Below, one piece after another: positions 1 through 11,978 of a stretch of 64,000 bases of DNA. The stretch's first letter is position 1. Each line of letters starts with the position of its first letter. The DNA comes from Mercurialis annua (lineage: Eukaryota; Streptophyta; Magnoliopsida; Malpighiales; Euphorbiaceae). Made by a program: the position numbers and the translations under genes. The stretch spans positions 71,794,653-71,858,652 of the forward strand of contig NC_065572.1 in assembly GCF_937616625.2 (NCBI RefSeq). The letters run 5' to 3'. Below the pieces are notes generated by a model, which was not told the DNA's origin, searched no databases, and saw nothing but the letters and a program-made list of their open reading frames with translations.

Positions 1-1596
1 AGATTCCATGGGTCAGTTGGAGTTCCATATGCAAGCCGAAGAAACAGGGGGGTCTTGGATTCCACAATATTCGTGCTTTCAATCTAGCAATGCTTGCTAA
101 GCAGGCCTGGAAGTTGATTCAATCTCCTAACTCTCTATGTGCTAGGGTGATGAAGGCAAAGTACTATCCGCAGGTTGATTTTATACAGGCTACCCCACGT
201 CGGCAATCAAGTTATATTTGGCAAAGTATTTTAGAGGGCAAGCGCGTTCTCGATACGGGATTGGCTTGGAGAATTGGCAACGATGAGACGGTTAAAGTGG
301 TGGCGGATAACTGGATTACATCCAGACCGTATATGAAACCCATCGGTTATCAGAATGTTAATGAAGGCTGCACTGTTAATGAGTTTATTCAAAATGGGGA
401 ATGGAACGCGGAGAAGTTGGCTAATTGTTTCACACCTGACGATGTAGCCAATATTATCAAGATCCCGCTAAGTAGAAGACTCCCGCCGGATAAAATGTTT
501 TGGTTTCCTAACAAAAATGGCATTTATTCTGTCAAAACAGGTTATCACCAAGCTTGTAAACTGATGGAAAGAAGCCATGCATCCAGCTCTACTAACCCGT
601 CTCATATGGATTTGTGGGGAAGAATATGGAAATGTCCAGTACAACCGAAAGTTCGCCATTTTCTCTGGAGAATAAATCATAATACCCTGCCATGCAACGT
701 GAATTTATCAAATCGTATTCCAGACATCTCAAAAATTTGCCCACGGTGTGGGAGTGAGGAGGAAACCCAACTCCATGCTCTGAAAGATTGCGATGTTGTG
801 CGTGGCCTTTGGCTTATTTCTCCTCTTACGTTACGTGTTGATCTTTTTACATGCAGGACGATGCAAGAATGGCTGACTTATATGTTCAATATGCTTAAGA
901 TGGACGAACTTCAGACGTTCATTATGAGTCTATGGACAATCTGGATTGATAGGAACAACCTGGTTTTCGGTAATAGGAGGCTATCGCCGGAGTTCCTGTT
1001 CCAACAAGTCACCCCTGATCTGAGCCACCGTGCTTCATCAGATAGGCTTTCCAAAGCGTTATCGCCAGCTGAAGCCCTGAGCTGGATACCTCCGACCGGC
1101 ACGATGATAAAAGTCAATACAGACGCTGTGGTGTCCGTTAGGACTAACACTTCGGTGGTTAGTGCTGTTTGCAGGAACGCCCAAGGAGCTGTTATCAGAT
1201 GGGGAGTTTCTGCCGTCCATGGAATCACAGACGTGGAAGCAGCTGAAGCTAGGGCGATACAGCTAGGTCTGCAAATTTCAGCTCAGTTCCAGGAATCAGA
1301 AATCATATTGGAATCTGACTCGGCCAACGTTATATGCAGACTGAACAACCCGAAGAACGCCATTGACCCGATCCAGATCATTATCGATGATTGTTTAATG
1401 GAAATAGGTTCGCGTAGGGTTCATTTTCGACATATTCGAAGACAATGTAACCAAGTAGCCCATGCTCTTGCTAAATGGGGTGTCTTTATTGGAAAAAACT
1501 GTATTGTTGACGGAAACGTTCCTTTTCCGGTCAATGAACTTGTTAATTCAGTTGCTTGATTAATAAAGTTCTAATTTTCCTCTCAAAATTTTTTTT
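1..1596 (+). mobile_element. LINE retrotransposon, 3' end
   Basis: This is the 3' part of a non-LTR retrotransposon: the ORF2 tail followed by a short AT-rich 3' UTR after the stop at 1559. The exact 3' end is uncertain because no clear poly-A tail or target duplication is visible. The 5' part lies outside the window. Confidence 0.75.
3..1559 (+). CDS. LINE ORF2 C-terminal part (zf-RVT and RNase H)
   Basis: The frame is already open at the window edge; upstream of the first ATG (90) it reads a typical plant LINE stretch (KPKKQGGLGF, then FNLAMLAKQAW), so the protein starts outside the window. Counting from that Met, a zinc-binding zf-RVT region lies at about residues 145-240, with CPRCG at 217-221. 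An RNase H domain runs from about 340 to 475, with acidic residues in VNTDA (about 344), EAAEARA and ESDSAN. In the family this protein reverse-transcribes the element RNA at a nicked target, and RNase H removes the RNA strand. The frame is uninterrupted to TGA at 1557-1559, so this part is young or well preserved. The reverse transcriptase and endonuclease domains are not visible here. This is a mobile-element gene, not a host gene. Confidence 0.9.
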   Translation: MPWVSWSSICKPKKQGGLGFHNIRAFNLAMLAKQAWKLIQSPNSLCARVMKAKYYPQVDFIQATPRRQSSYIWQSILEGKRVLDTGLAWRIGNDETVKVVADNWITSRPYMKPIGYQNVNEGCTVNEFIQNGEWNAEKLANCFTPDDVANIIKIPLSRRLPPDKMFWFPNKNGIYSVKTGYHQACKLMERSHASSSTNPSHMDLWGRIWKCPVQPKVRHFLWRINHNTLPCNVNLSNRIPDISKICPRCGSEEETQLHALKDCDVVRGLWLISPLTLRVDLFTCRTMQEWLTYMFNMLKMDELQTFIMSLWTIWIDRNNLVFGNRRLSPEFLFQQVTPDLSHRASSDRLSKALSPAEALSWIPPTGTMIKVNTDAVVSVRTNTSVVSAVCRNAQGAVIRWGVSAVHGITDVEAAEARAIQLGLQISAQFQESEIILESDSANVICRLNNPKNAIDPIQIIIDDCLMEIGSRRVHFRHIRRQCNQVAHALAKWGVFIGKNCIVDGNVPFPVNELVNSVA

Positions 1597-2089
1597 TTTA
1601 ACTATTTTTAGTGATTGCTCTACTGTTAGGATATGGAATATCTTCCTAAGTTAAGAATGTCTTAACCCTTACTTTAAAGATATGTATAAATTTATAATAG
1701 TATCTAAAAATTATGGTAACTATGTTTTAACTTTTAATAGACTTTAATTCTTATATTGCATCTACATAATAATTATGGACAGACCTACTTATAATATATA
1801 GTTGATGATTGTATAATTTTTACTTATATAATTTTTCCATTTTTTTCTTTTAACCTTTTTAACTTCTTTTTTTAAAAAATCTATTTAATTATCCGCTTTT
1901 TTCTATCAGCCACAACTGCAATAATAAAGATAATTATTATATTCAAAGATTTGTTAAGTACCAATGGAAAGAAATTGGGCAGTTGTTAAATCATCAATGA
2001 CTTACTATAATAGCCGAGCATATTTTATGAGACGATTAATGATATAGTATAATATCAAAACAACAAATGTTATCCTCATATAAAGTTTA
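1597..2089. other. AT-rich intergenic DNA
   Basis: No coding potential, RNA gene or repeat boundary is recognised between the LINE tail and the next RNase H fragment. Confidence 0.5.
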
Positions 2090-2225
2090 TGTGTGCTATT
2101 AGGAAGTTAATGGAAAAAGAATGGTGTGTTTCTATTAAGCATGCTTTTAGGGAAGCTAATTGATATGCCGACCGGTTGGCTAATCTCGCATGCCAGTTTG
2201 TTTCACTATGATTTGATGCCGGAAG
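2090..2225 (+). pseudogene. Decayed RNase H tail of a second LINE copy
   Basis: Read on the plus strand, the segment translates as AIRKLMEKEW, then SIKHAFREAN, an in-frame TGA, then YADRLANLAC. This is the characteristic end of the plant LINE RNase H domain (usual form FREAN..ADRLA). The stop inside the motif and a second stop shortly after show it is dead. It differs from the intact LINE at 3-1559, so it is a separate, older insertion. Confidence 0.6.
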
Positions 2226-2620
2226 ATGTCCATAGTTGCCTCACAGACGATATTGCCGGAGTTTCGATTCCTCGTGTGTGTAGAAGGCCTTAAAAACCTT
2301 CTCCTATTTCCAATAACTTTATCCTCACTTTATCGTTATAGTGATTTTTATGTTATATCAATCTAATTCCTTCTGACATTGTTGTTTGTGCAATTTCTCA
2401 CCTAAATAGTTTTTTAGAAAAGGAGTTAACGATTCTCAAATAATAATAAGATAACTGTTTTTTCTATTTATTTTTCTCATTTTCAGAGTTTATAAGTCAC
2501 GATCCTAAAAACGTTATCTTCCTGAATAAATGTTTTGAGTGCCTTGCTAATATTGATAGGTTTATTTCCGACTTTTTTCTATTAAAAAAATGAAATACAA
2601 ATGGAAGGCTTTCTAATTAA

Positions 2621-3178
2621 GGGCCTGTTTGGTTCAGCTGTTTTTATAGCTGGTGGCTGTTAGCTGTTGGCTGGTAGCTGATAAATCATGAGTGTTTGGT
2701 GAAATTCAATTAGCTGTAGCTGTTTATATATAAAATGACCATAAATGGCATAATTTTTATTTTTATTTATTAAATTATGAATATATTATATTATATATTA
2801 TTTAATAAAAATATTAAAAATTATTTTTTTATAAAAAACAATATTTAATTGAAACTTATTTAGATATTTTTTAATAAATTTATAATGAATTTTTAAAAAA
2901 TTATTAAATTATAGTTGTTTTAATATAAATAAAATAATTTTATATAATTTATAAATGATTAGAGTTAAAAATAATTTAAATAATTTTATATATTAAAAAA
3001 ATGATATATTCTAGTAGGGGTAATTGTGTCTAAATAACTAAAAATATTGAAACAGCAGCTGTTGGAGGTTCAAAAAGCTCCAAAAACTCTAAAAACAATT
3101 CTCACCAAATATCTCGGTGGAGTTTTTTAAAAAGTAAAAGCTAAAAATTCCACCAAAAAGCTGAACCAAACACTCCCC
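2621..3178. mobile_element. TIR MITE, GGGCCTGTTTGGTTCAGC family
   Basis: The left end GGGCCTGTTTGGTTCAGC is mirrored by GCTGAACCAAACACTCCCC at the right end. Sub-terminal copies of AGCTG and CAGCTG and a very AT-rich core complete a typical non-autonomous DNA transposon of about 560 bp. No convincing target duplication is visible, so the superfamily (hAT-like or Harbinger-like) stays open. Confidence 0.6.
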
Positions 3179-5281
3179 AGGCAAATGAATCTAGCAGAGC
3201 CAAAACAAAATGGTAGGAAATTGGGCAAATTTTTGAAGATCAATTTTAATAACAAGAAAGGTAAGTGCATCTAAGTAAATCTAAAACAAATATTTATTGC
3301 CACTTCATAAAAATGCCGTTTGAAACGTCGCCGTGTCGAGCAGCAAAGGGCCCATTTAGAAGGCGGGAGCCGTTGTAGAAAATGAAATTATCCAGATGGA
3401 GGTGGGGACCACTGGTTGAGTGGGGCAGGGATGCGATGCATGTGCAAAGTGACGCTTTCTCAGGCGGAATCAGAACGTTGGAAGATATGAAAGAGAAGAC
3501 AAAAGAAAATCGGTTATTTATAGGAAAAAAGATAATCAAATGTGAATGCGCGACGGCCAAAAACCTCTACATTTCTTCGCTGCCCCACTTTCTCTTGCTC
3601 ACCGGCTTTTCCGGTTATATCAACTCAATTCCCCAAATTATTATTTATATATATATATCTATATATCTATATATATATATATATATATATAAATCTAATA
3701 CTAATTTAAAATTAATCGGAAATTATTTTTTATTGGAAATAATTTATTTAGTTAAATAATAAAATTTTATTTTATTGTTTTATTTAATAATTAAATATTT
3801 TACTTATATTTTATATGCAAATTAAATTTAAATTAATCTATAATTTTAGTTGGTATCAATATTTTTAAGGAATTGTCAACGTTAGAAATGTATGAAATTT
3901 TTATTTTGGTGATGATAGAGGTGCTAGATGGTTTTAGACTATATTTTGTATCCATTTTTTGAATTTTTAAAAATATAATTCAGTTTTTACACTGTAATTA
4001 TAATTAAGTGTCGTATATAATAGACATAATTTTTTTTGTAAATAATTGCTATGCAATATTATTATAATTATTTTTTGAAATTAGCTTATACGTTATTATT
4101 GAGAAGTTTTACTTTCTAATGCTATTTTTATTTCATTTCATAAAATTTTGGCGCTTAATACAAAAAATATTTTTTTCACCCAAATAAAAAACAATTTTTA
4201 CTTACAACAAAAATGAAGATGTTCAAATATAAAGTCCTCACGTTTGATCTACATGTCTCTATCATGATATTATATCTAAAAACAAATTTTCATTAAAATT
4301 AAATTGTAATATATTTCTATAATTAAAATTTTGTTGCAATAATATTTAATTATATAAAAATAAATTAAACCTTTATATAACAAATTTCAGATTGAATTTA
4401 TAGATAAAAATACACACACTTAAATATTACTCTCTCAGTTTTAATAGAGTCGTCTATTTTTTTCTATTTTTATTTGTCCCAAATTTGTTACTATGTCTAA
4501 TAAATAATAATGTTTAAATTATATTTATTTTCGATCCATCAAGAATCTGTATTTTATCATTATCTATTAAAATATATATAAAATAATGAATAAATATGTT
4601 AAATAAGAGTATGGTACAAAAAATAAAAAATGAGCTATAAAAATTATAATATTAATTGTATTTTGGAAAAATTTATAATTAAAATATCTTCAAGTTAAGA
4701 AGAGGTTTTTCGACTGGATCAATAGCATTGATTGAATTAAATATATTAATTTTTTTATTTCAAACAAGCCCATTAAAATATATACATATCGTATAATATT
4801 GAACTTTTTTCTGCTTAAATATTTAATTAATTGAATTATGCACCTTTTTATGATCTAAGTTGATAAAAGATTCCATAAAACAAATACACCTTGAAAAGCA
4901 AATCTTATTAAAACCGGTAAGTTCAACAAAAAAACATTCATAAGAAAACCGGTTAAGCCAGTAAGCAAAGAATAAAAGCGCAAAATCCGGCTTCAAAAGT
5001 TGCAGAAATTGAAAGAGCAGTAGACTTGTAGCATTAGGGCGTCGCCTATTATTATTATATACGACCTTTCATTATTACCACCAATAACATAAAACGACCA
5101 CCCCACTAACTCACTTCCACTCTCTCTCTGTCTCCACTCAACCACAACCCGCCGCTCATTTTCCCCTCCGTCCCGTTCACACACACTCCGTTTCTCATTT
5201 CCCGACTATGTAAAATCCCAACGGCAAACAAACCAACACTTATAATATTTACTTACATACACAGAACAGAACAGTCCATCA
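3179..5281. other. Upstream intergenic region of the SKU5-like gene
   Basis: AT-rich DNA with a TA/TC microsatellite at about 3640-3692. Short open frames at 3294-3759 resemble nothing I know. Near the gene, a CT-rich run (about 5112-5142) and TATTATATAC at about 5051 could belong to the core promoter and 5' UTR; this is inference. Confidence 0.45.
3640..3692. repeat. (TA)n/(TATC) microsatellite
   Basis: A run of TA dinucleotides interrupted by TC units. It is simple sequence with no other signal. Confidence 0.85.
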
Positions 5282-8200
5282 ATGGCTTGGTTTGGTATGG
5301 TTCGATTCGGTTTGGTTCACATTGCTCTGTTTTCAAGCCTCTGTTTTGCAGCAGACCCAACTATCAACTATGACATGAAACTCTCTTACATCTCCGCCTC
5401 TCCTCTTGGTGTTTCTCAGCAGGTCCGTTAATAGATTAATGACAGTTTTTTAGTGGGTTTGAAATTTTCTTTTTGTGGGTTTTAAAATATTTCATTCTTA
5501 CAGGTTATAGCAGTAAATGGGCAGTTCCCTGGTCCTATTATTAATTCTACTACAAACAACAATGTTGTTGTTAATGTCCATAACAATTTGGATGAGAATC
5601 TCCTAATGACTTGGTACGTTTTTATTTAGCAGTTTTTATACCGGTCGAGCTGACTGTTCTTGTTCTTTGAATTTATAATATCTGATTGTTGAGAAATTTG
5701 AGATGGTTGTGTTTTTTTATTACAGGTCTGGCATCCAAATGCGACGGAATTCATGGCAAGATGGTGTTCGTGGTACCAACTGTCCGATTCCTCCGAAAAG
5801 GAATTTTACTTATAGTTTTCAAGTGAAGGATCAGATTGGGAGCTTTTTCTACTTCCCATCTCTCAATCTTCAACGAGCATCCGGCGGGTTTGGTCCGTTT
5901 ATAATTAATAATAGAGCCGTTATTGCTATTCCTTTTGCTCAGCCAGATGGGGAAATTATACTTATGATTGGTGACTGGTATATAAAAAACCATACGGTTA
6001 GTGTTTGTTCATTTTTTTGTTGGTGTACTTTGATATAATTTTCGATATTGAACTCTAAGGGCGGTCTTTTACGGTCATTTGTAGGCGTTGAGGGCTACCC
6101 TTGATTCTGGAAAAGAACTTGACATGCCGGATGGAGTTCTGATTAATGGAAAGGGTCCGTTTAGATACAACACAACGCTTGTGCCTGATGGTATAGATTA
6201 CGAAAGTATTCAAGTCGATCCAGGTAATAAATTCCGACATGGATTAATAGAAATGAGTCAAAACCTTTAACAGTTTGTTTATCAGCTTCACTAGCATACC
6301 AGTTCATCTAGTAGCTGAGCTGTTGCTAGTGATGGAGTCATTTTGTTCATCTGGCAGTGAAGCTATTTAATTGAGTAATTTGCGTTTGAAGTTTAGCATA
6401 TCAATGACAAATTGACATGTATTTAGCTTTGATCAGCAAAATGTTATTCTTTTTGCAGGCAAAACTTACCGACTCCGTGTTCATAATGTTGGGACTTCAA
6501 CTAGTTTGAACTTTAGAATCCAGGGTCACAATCTGCTTCTTGTGGAAACAGACGGACATTACACATCGCAACAAAATTTTACTAGCTTTGATATACACGT
6601 GGGCCAATCCTATTCATTTTTGGTTACTATGGATCAGAATGCAACTTCTGATTACTATATCGTGGCTAGTGCTCGCTTTGTGAATGAATCTATTTGGCAA
6701 AGAGTTACTGGTGTTGCGATCTTGCATTATTCCAATTCAAAAGGACCAGCTTCTGGCCCGTTGCCAGAAGCACCTAGTGATATTTATAACCAGTGGGCAG
6801 CAATGACTCAACCAAGAGCCATCAGGTATGTTTTGAACTTTCGATCCTTGAATTTTAGTATAGCTTTCCGCTGTTCATAAACATCATCTATTTGCGGCCT
6901 TAAGATTTATGCATCTTAATTTGGCACAGTTGCATCTGATAGCTATCTCATGTTAGATTTCTACTTCCTTTTATGTAAAATAGCACTTATGTTCTTGAAA
7001 TGCAACTCAATCATGACTTGCACACCTTTTCTATGTTTGAGAGCTAGATTCTATTCATCCTGATGATGAAACATTCGAATGGCGATGCCTTTTTGTAGAT
7101 GTGATTGTAGAAAACTATGTACTCATGAGTCGTGCCAATAAAAGTGAGGAAAATTATCTTCTCCTTGATGATCATCCTAGAAGGATAATTGATGTGTGAT
7201 TCAGCATTGTTGCATTTGAATAGGGCATTTGGTTGTAATCCTGTGCAAATTCTTGTTCTTTTTTGTTGCTCTCTAGTCAATCAACTTCTACTGTGGCTTT
7301 AACAAGATGGAAAAATGTTGTTATTTAATGTGGACTAGGCAAAATACAACAGCAAGTGGAGCTCGCCCAAATCCCCAGGGATCTTTTCACTATGGTCAAA
7401 TCAATATCACTGAGACATACATTTTAAGGAGCTTGCCACCAGTTGTAATTAACGGAAAATTACGTGCAACAATGAACGGGATTTCATTTGTTAATCCTGA
7501 TACCCCAATCCGGCTTGCTGATTTGCACAAGGTGAAGGGTGCTTACAAGCTTGATTTCCCTGACAAGCCACTTAATAGGCCTCCTCGGATGGACATATCT
7601 GTCCTTAATGCTACATACAAGGGGTTTATCCAGGTCGTATTGCAGAACAATGACACCAAAATGCTCAGCTTTCACATGGATGGGTATTCATTTTTTGTGG
7701 TTGGGTAAGTATTATGCCCTTTCGATGCAATTGCTGATTGACATCTGCTGCATTATGATAATCTGGCTATTTCCGAATGCAGGATGGACTTGGGAGTGTG
7801 GACTGAGGACAAAAGAGGTTCATATAATAACTGGGATGCTATTTCTCGCTGCACAATAGAGGTTAGTATGATAATAGGGATCATCTGTTGCTATGCAAGT
7901 TCAAGGATGCTCAAGTCCTTATGTTTAGGGATGTGAATTCTATTCAAAATGATTTTATCTACAACTGAATTGAACCCAATTGAACTAGTCGGTTTGGTTT
8001 GGTTTTGTTTGTACTGGCACTGAACTGATATTTCTCTTTACTTATAAAAACTAATAGAAAAACCGAATTTGTTGGTTCTGTTCAATTATTTGGTTTGATT
8101 TGGTTTTTGCATGCCCGTACTTATCTTGAGTAGTATAACTGGTGCTCTACTGCTCTCTTACATTGTTTAATATATATCCATTAAGAGAGTTTGACCCCAT

Positions 8201-8711
8201 AGCATATCGATAGATTTATGCAGCAGTTATAATCTCGAAAGATCTGGTTATACTTATACCTGCCGGTTTCGTTACTTTGTTTCTGTTGTGTAGGTTTACC
8301 CTGGGGGTTGGACTGCAGTTCTTATCTCTTTGGACAATGTTGGAGTATGGAATCTTAGAGTAGAAAACTTAGACAGATGGTATTTAGGCCATGAAACATA
8401 CATGAGAATCACCAATCCTGAGGAAAATGGTGAAACGGAGATGGGCCCGCCTGCGAATGTTAGATATTGTGGCGCCCTTCAAAGCTTGCAGAAGTATACA
8501 TTGGAATCCTTTGATAATTTTTTTACGAAATCTTTCAATGTTCCTTTTTAACACCAAAGCGAATAGCCTAATATTGCTACTGTTTTTTTGTTTTTTGTTT
8601 TGCTTCAGGGAATCAAATCAATCCTCTGCTGCCCCCGTTCTCGTAAACCAATCGAAGTTGTTCTTCTCGGTACTGATGGCACTCTGCATTTCTCTTTTCA
8701 TTTTCAGCTAA
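5282..8711 (+). CDS. SKU5-like multicopper-oxidase homologue (monocopper oxidase-like)
   Basis: Nine exons join into 591 codons plus stop: 5282-5422, 5504-5613, 5726-5996, 6085-6223, 6459-6825, 7339-7704, 7783-7861, 8294-8493, 8609-8711. All introns are GT-AG and all phases agree. The protein has a signal peptide (about residues 1-24, ending CFAADP). Cupredoxin-type domains follow, carrying family blocks NGQFPGP, NSWQDGV, GTNCPIPP, GSFFYFPSL, GDWYI and SGARPNPQGSF. A hydrophobic tail at about 573-591 suggests a GPI anchor, as in SKU5 and its closest relatives. SKU5 family members act at the plasma membrane and wall in directional cell growth; most lack canonical copper ligands. Here the type-2 site region reads LLMTWSGI, with Thr where active ascorbate oxidases have His, so oxidase activity is unlikely. 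Length matches SKU5 (about 590 aa). Introns 5 (513 bp) and 7 (432 bp) are the longest; intron 7 holds a degenerate transposon. Confidence 0.93.
7925..8122. mobile_element. Degenerate TAGGGGTG-type hAT MITE in SKU5-like intron 7
   Basis: The segment begins TTAGGGATGTGAATTC and ends near TTTTTGCATGCCCGTA, with GGTTTGGTTTGG-like and AAACCGAA-like interior sequence. This matches the ends and interior style of the intact family at 25452, 57111 and 61197, but in decayed form. No exact target duplication remains. Confidence 0.4.
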
Positions 8712-9139
8712 CTTTTGATGCGTCTGTTATTGATTACATCGGCTAGTTGTAGGTATAATGATACTGTTGGGGATACTTGTAAGTTGTAATGCATAGTTGG
8801 ATTAGCATTTCAACTTTAGTCTTGTTGGTAGAAAAAATTCAGGGTATTGAAGACATTCAATTTGTTTTTTCTTTGAAAGAAAGAGATTAATTCGAGTTGG
8901 GTTGGTATTTTTTTTGTCAAAGTTGGGTTGGTATTAGGGATCCAGCATTTTGGTCTGTAAGTTACAATTCATATACTCATTCCTTGTCTTTTTGGTACAT
9001 TATTCAGTTTTTTTGGATAATTGTATAAACATCTTATATCAGTTAAATCATGTTCAATCTTTAAGACCAGCACAATGATTCTTTGTTGTTATATTTATCA
9101 AAAAGTTAATCTTCATCGAGTAAATTGTGAATAAGACAA

Positions 9140-9432
9140 TAACCTTGCCCCTTCAACTTGTAAGTAATAGACAATTAACATATAAATTAATTTTGTGGGC
9201 AAATTAGTCATGAACTTGTTAACTATGGGCAATTAACCATATTTTGGCAATTAGCTCCCTCAACTTGTAAGTTAATTGTTATCTAAATTGACAATTTGCC
9301 CCCTCAACTTGTATGCTAATTTGTCCAAATGGGGTTAATTGCCCATAACTACCAAGTTTGTGACTAATTTGTCCACAAAATTAATTTATGTGTTAATTTT
9401 TCTTTGTTTACAAGTTGAGGGGGTAAATTGCA
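9140..9432. repeat. Foldback-like cluster of CCCTCAACTTGTA repeats
   Basis: Three direct copies of a motif close to CCCTCAACTTGTA lie at about 9147, 9255 and 9298, and an inverted copy (TACAAGTTGAGGGGG) at about 9408. Neighbouring stretches (TTAATTTATGTGTTAA and its reverse form) also mirror one another. It looks like a rearranged foldback MITE; I could not find a target duplication. Confidence 0.45.
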
Positions 9433-9984
9433 ATTTAAGTCGATACAATAATGTATTGACTTCTCAACAAAATAAATGAGCAAAAGTTTAACAATTATTA
9501 CCTCTTCCTCTAAAAGTATAACAATTATTACCTCCAAATTGCAATCCACAGACATTTTAAACCACTAAATGAGTACAAATTGGAACTTAATTTAGCTTTC
9601 CCGAGCCTGAAAGTTTAAAACTTTGCAAATTGGGTCTCACATGTTTAAGTACTCGTTCGACAATACGACATCACGTTATTATTGTGATGGGCCCTAGGAG
9701 AAACGTGAACAATTTTGTACTCGCCAGGCTTGGACTTGTAATTGTAAGTGCAAAAGCAGGTTCAGCTCCGCATTGTCCATCAAATCTAATTTGAAGTAAG
9801 AGCCATTAAAAGTACTTAGAACACATTATTCAATTCAGAGTATGAAACTTTTTTTTTATTTAGAAAATAAAGATTCAATCATATTTCTTATAAACATAGA
9901 AAATTCCAAAATTTAATGAATGGAGGTGAAAATTTAAAGACTATATTGTATAATGTAAATCCCACAGTGATTGAGCTCGGAAAA

Positions 9985-10023
9985 AGGGGTGGTTTTCTGG
10001 TTTCGACCAGAAAATCACCCTCT
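9985..10023. repeat. Short hairpin
   Basis: GGTGGTTTTCTGG is followed by a TTTCGA loop and CCAGAAAATCACC, a 13 bp stem with one G-T pair. It is isolated, and no T-run follows to suggest a polymerase III terminator. Confidence 0.6.
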
Positions 10024-10491
10024 ACCTTTCCACATGTCCATATAAAATTTTTGGTTGAACAAAACTGCTCCGTGTTTGGAAATTGAGCATTTGGTGTGTT
10101 TTTATTTCATTAATATTGATCCTGATTATTCAATTTTTTTAGCGATTGTTCAAACTTATATTCAAATTCTTAAAGATTGATTGATTTCATATCATCGTTT
10201 AAAATATATCAGCAGCGGAACAAGATATCAACAAAAGTTTAGATGATGCAATTGGTGTTAGGGACTCATCCTGATTATTTACACCTGTAAAATTTATATT
10301 TTAAAATTTGTATTATCGTTTTGTTTCGTTTTGTAGATCAACTATAGAGTTTTTTTTATAATTAATCTACAATGTATATGATGTTTTTGGCTGTAATTTT
10401 GGTTTGTTTCCTTAATATATATTCTTTAATAAAAAAAAATTGTATAATATAAAGATTTAAATAGTTGTGTGCAACAATATGAAAATAATAA

Positions 10492-10805
10492 GGGTTAATT
10501 ACATATAAAATTATGAACTTTGCACTAAATTTCAAAAATAATATGATCTTTAAAACATGTCAATCATATACACCACCTTTCATTTATTTTTAATTTCATG
10601 AGCATATTTTTTGGTGAAATTTTACTGATTTGGACATCTGATGGGTCTGCCATGTGTCATATTATGTCAGCAAAAATGCCAATAAAAATTGCCAATGTTA
10701 TTTTTAAAAAGAAATGAAAGACGGTGTCTATGATTGACACGTTTTAAAAGTCATGTCATTTTTGATAATTGGTGCAAAAATTATGATTTTATATATAATT
10801 ATTCC
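10492..10805. mobile_element. Mutator-like foldback MITE, GGGTTAATTACATATAAAAT family, copy 1
   Basis: The left end GGGTTAATTACATATAAAAT is mirrored by a decayed right end (ATTTTATATATAATTATTCC). It is flanked on both sides by AAATAATAA, a 9 bp target duplication as made by Mutator-type transposases. Most of the 314 bp can fold back on itself. It shares ends and interior (for example GACACGTTTTAAA) with 62596-62913 and is the older, more diverged copy. Confidence 0.8.
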
Positions 10806-10814
10806 AAATAATAA

Positions 10815-11680
10815 TTATAAATTTAAACAAGGGATAATTTTGAAAATCAGTTATGAATCCAATAAATAAATGTAGTAAAACACCCGGTGCTTAGTTAATT
10901 ACCACCCAGTGCTATTATTCTTTGCAGGAAAACACAGACTAGTAGGAAGACCGACAAAAGGTTGGTTTGCAACCGAAGATGTTGGTATTTAACATAACAA
11001 ACTCAAAAGTAGATCAACCACGCTAAACTTACCTTAATTTAATGGTTTCCCTTTGTCTTTTTGTCTTAAAATTTTATCCCATTTTGACTACCTTGTCTCT
11101 TAATGAAAAACACTTTAGTGGTATTGTTGTGCATAATAAAAAAGTTGATATAAGGAGAGGCATGATGTGATTTATATTATGATACTAGAAAAGAGAGAGG
11201 GTGCGAGGCATGGGGTTGGAGAGGTGACCATGGGTCAGAGTAAACCGTGAATCAGTCCGGAATCGGCCCGAAGATAGCATGGAACAAGTCAAATCTTGAA
11301 TCAGATTCAAATCGACCCAAAACTAGAAAAAGGCCGGATTTAGGCTGGTTTAAATATTCTCTATACCATAAGCTGGTAATTTTGAATCTGAATCACTGGT
11401 TTGTGAACTATGACCACCAAATAGAGAAAAAAAATAGAGAAAAAAAAGAAACATAACCATTAATTAATGGAGTTGTGTAATAAATTATAGCCTGAGGTTT
11501 GGTTTTCGATAATAGAAATATCAAAGTTCTTCTGTTTGGTTTTTAATTTAACCGAAATATAAAAATGGTTTTACTTTTTTAAAGTTTTAATATAAAAAAA
11601 TGAAAATAAAATAAAAAATAAAATAAAAATAATAGATGTTAAATTTAAATATCAAGTATAAGCTAAAATGTAATATACTA
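10815..11680. other. Intergenic AT-rich DNA
   Basis: No gene is recognised. A short frame at 11247-11456 falls in a CCGGAATC/GGCCGGATTT-type sequence that resembles decayed repeat DNA. GGTTTGG and AACCGAAA motifs from about 11490 may be the left half of an old hAT MITE split by the two elements that follow. Confidence 0.4.
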
Positions 11681-11968
11681 CTCCCTCCGGTTCATAATAT
11701 TTGTCGCATTAAAATTTTTTTTTTTAGTCCATAATAGTTGTCATGTTAGAATATCAAAAGAGCATTAATTATTATTTTTCCATGTTTGCCCCTCATTAAT
11801 TTATTGAAAGAATACAATAAATAAATAAAAATAATAGTTATAAATATAAACAAGTTCCAATGTAGAGTTAATTTAGTACTAAAACTGTTTACAAATTAAG
11901 ACATATTAATTGTTTTCTTAGTTCTTGTGTTAAAGGTAAATGTGACAAATATTATGGACCGAAGGGAA
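11681..11968. mobile_element. Stowaway-like MITE, CTCCCTCCGG family, copy 1
   Basis: The left end CTCCCTCCGGTTCATAATAT and the right end ATATTATGGACCGAAGGGA are inverted repeats, flanked by TA on both sides as for Tc1/mariner-type elements. The interior matches the copy at 63506-63789. The right end has drifted slightly. Confidence 0.8.
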
Positions 11969-11978
11969 TAGTATATAC

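Larger units (their letters stand above)
8712..10491. other. 3' flank of the SKU5-like gene and intergenic DNA
   Basis: The 3' UTR probably extends some tens to a hundred bases past the stop at 8711, but no unambiguous poly-A signal was picked. The rest is AT-rich, with the inverted-repeat cluster at 9140-9432 and a short hairpin at 9985-10023. No other gene is seen. Confidence 0.5.

Noticed and set aside
911..1228. Minus-strand frame inside the LINE ORF
   Set aside because: It is antisense to the well-supported RNase H region and has no own features.
3294..3759. Overlapping frames on both strands as small genes
   Set aside because: They run into a microsatellite and have no domain, signal peptide or splice support.
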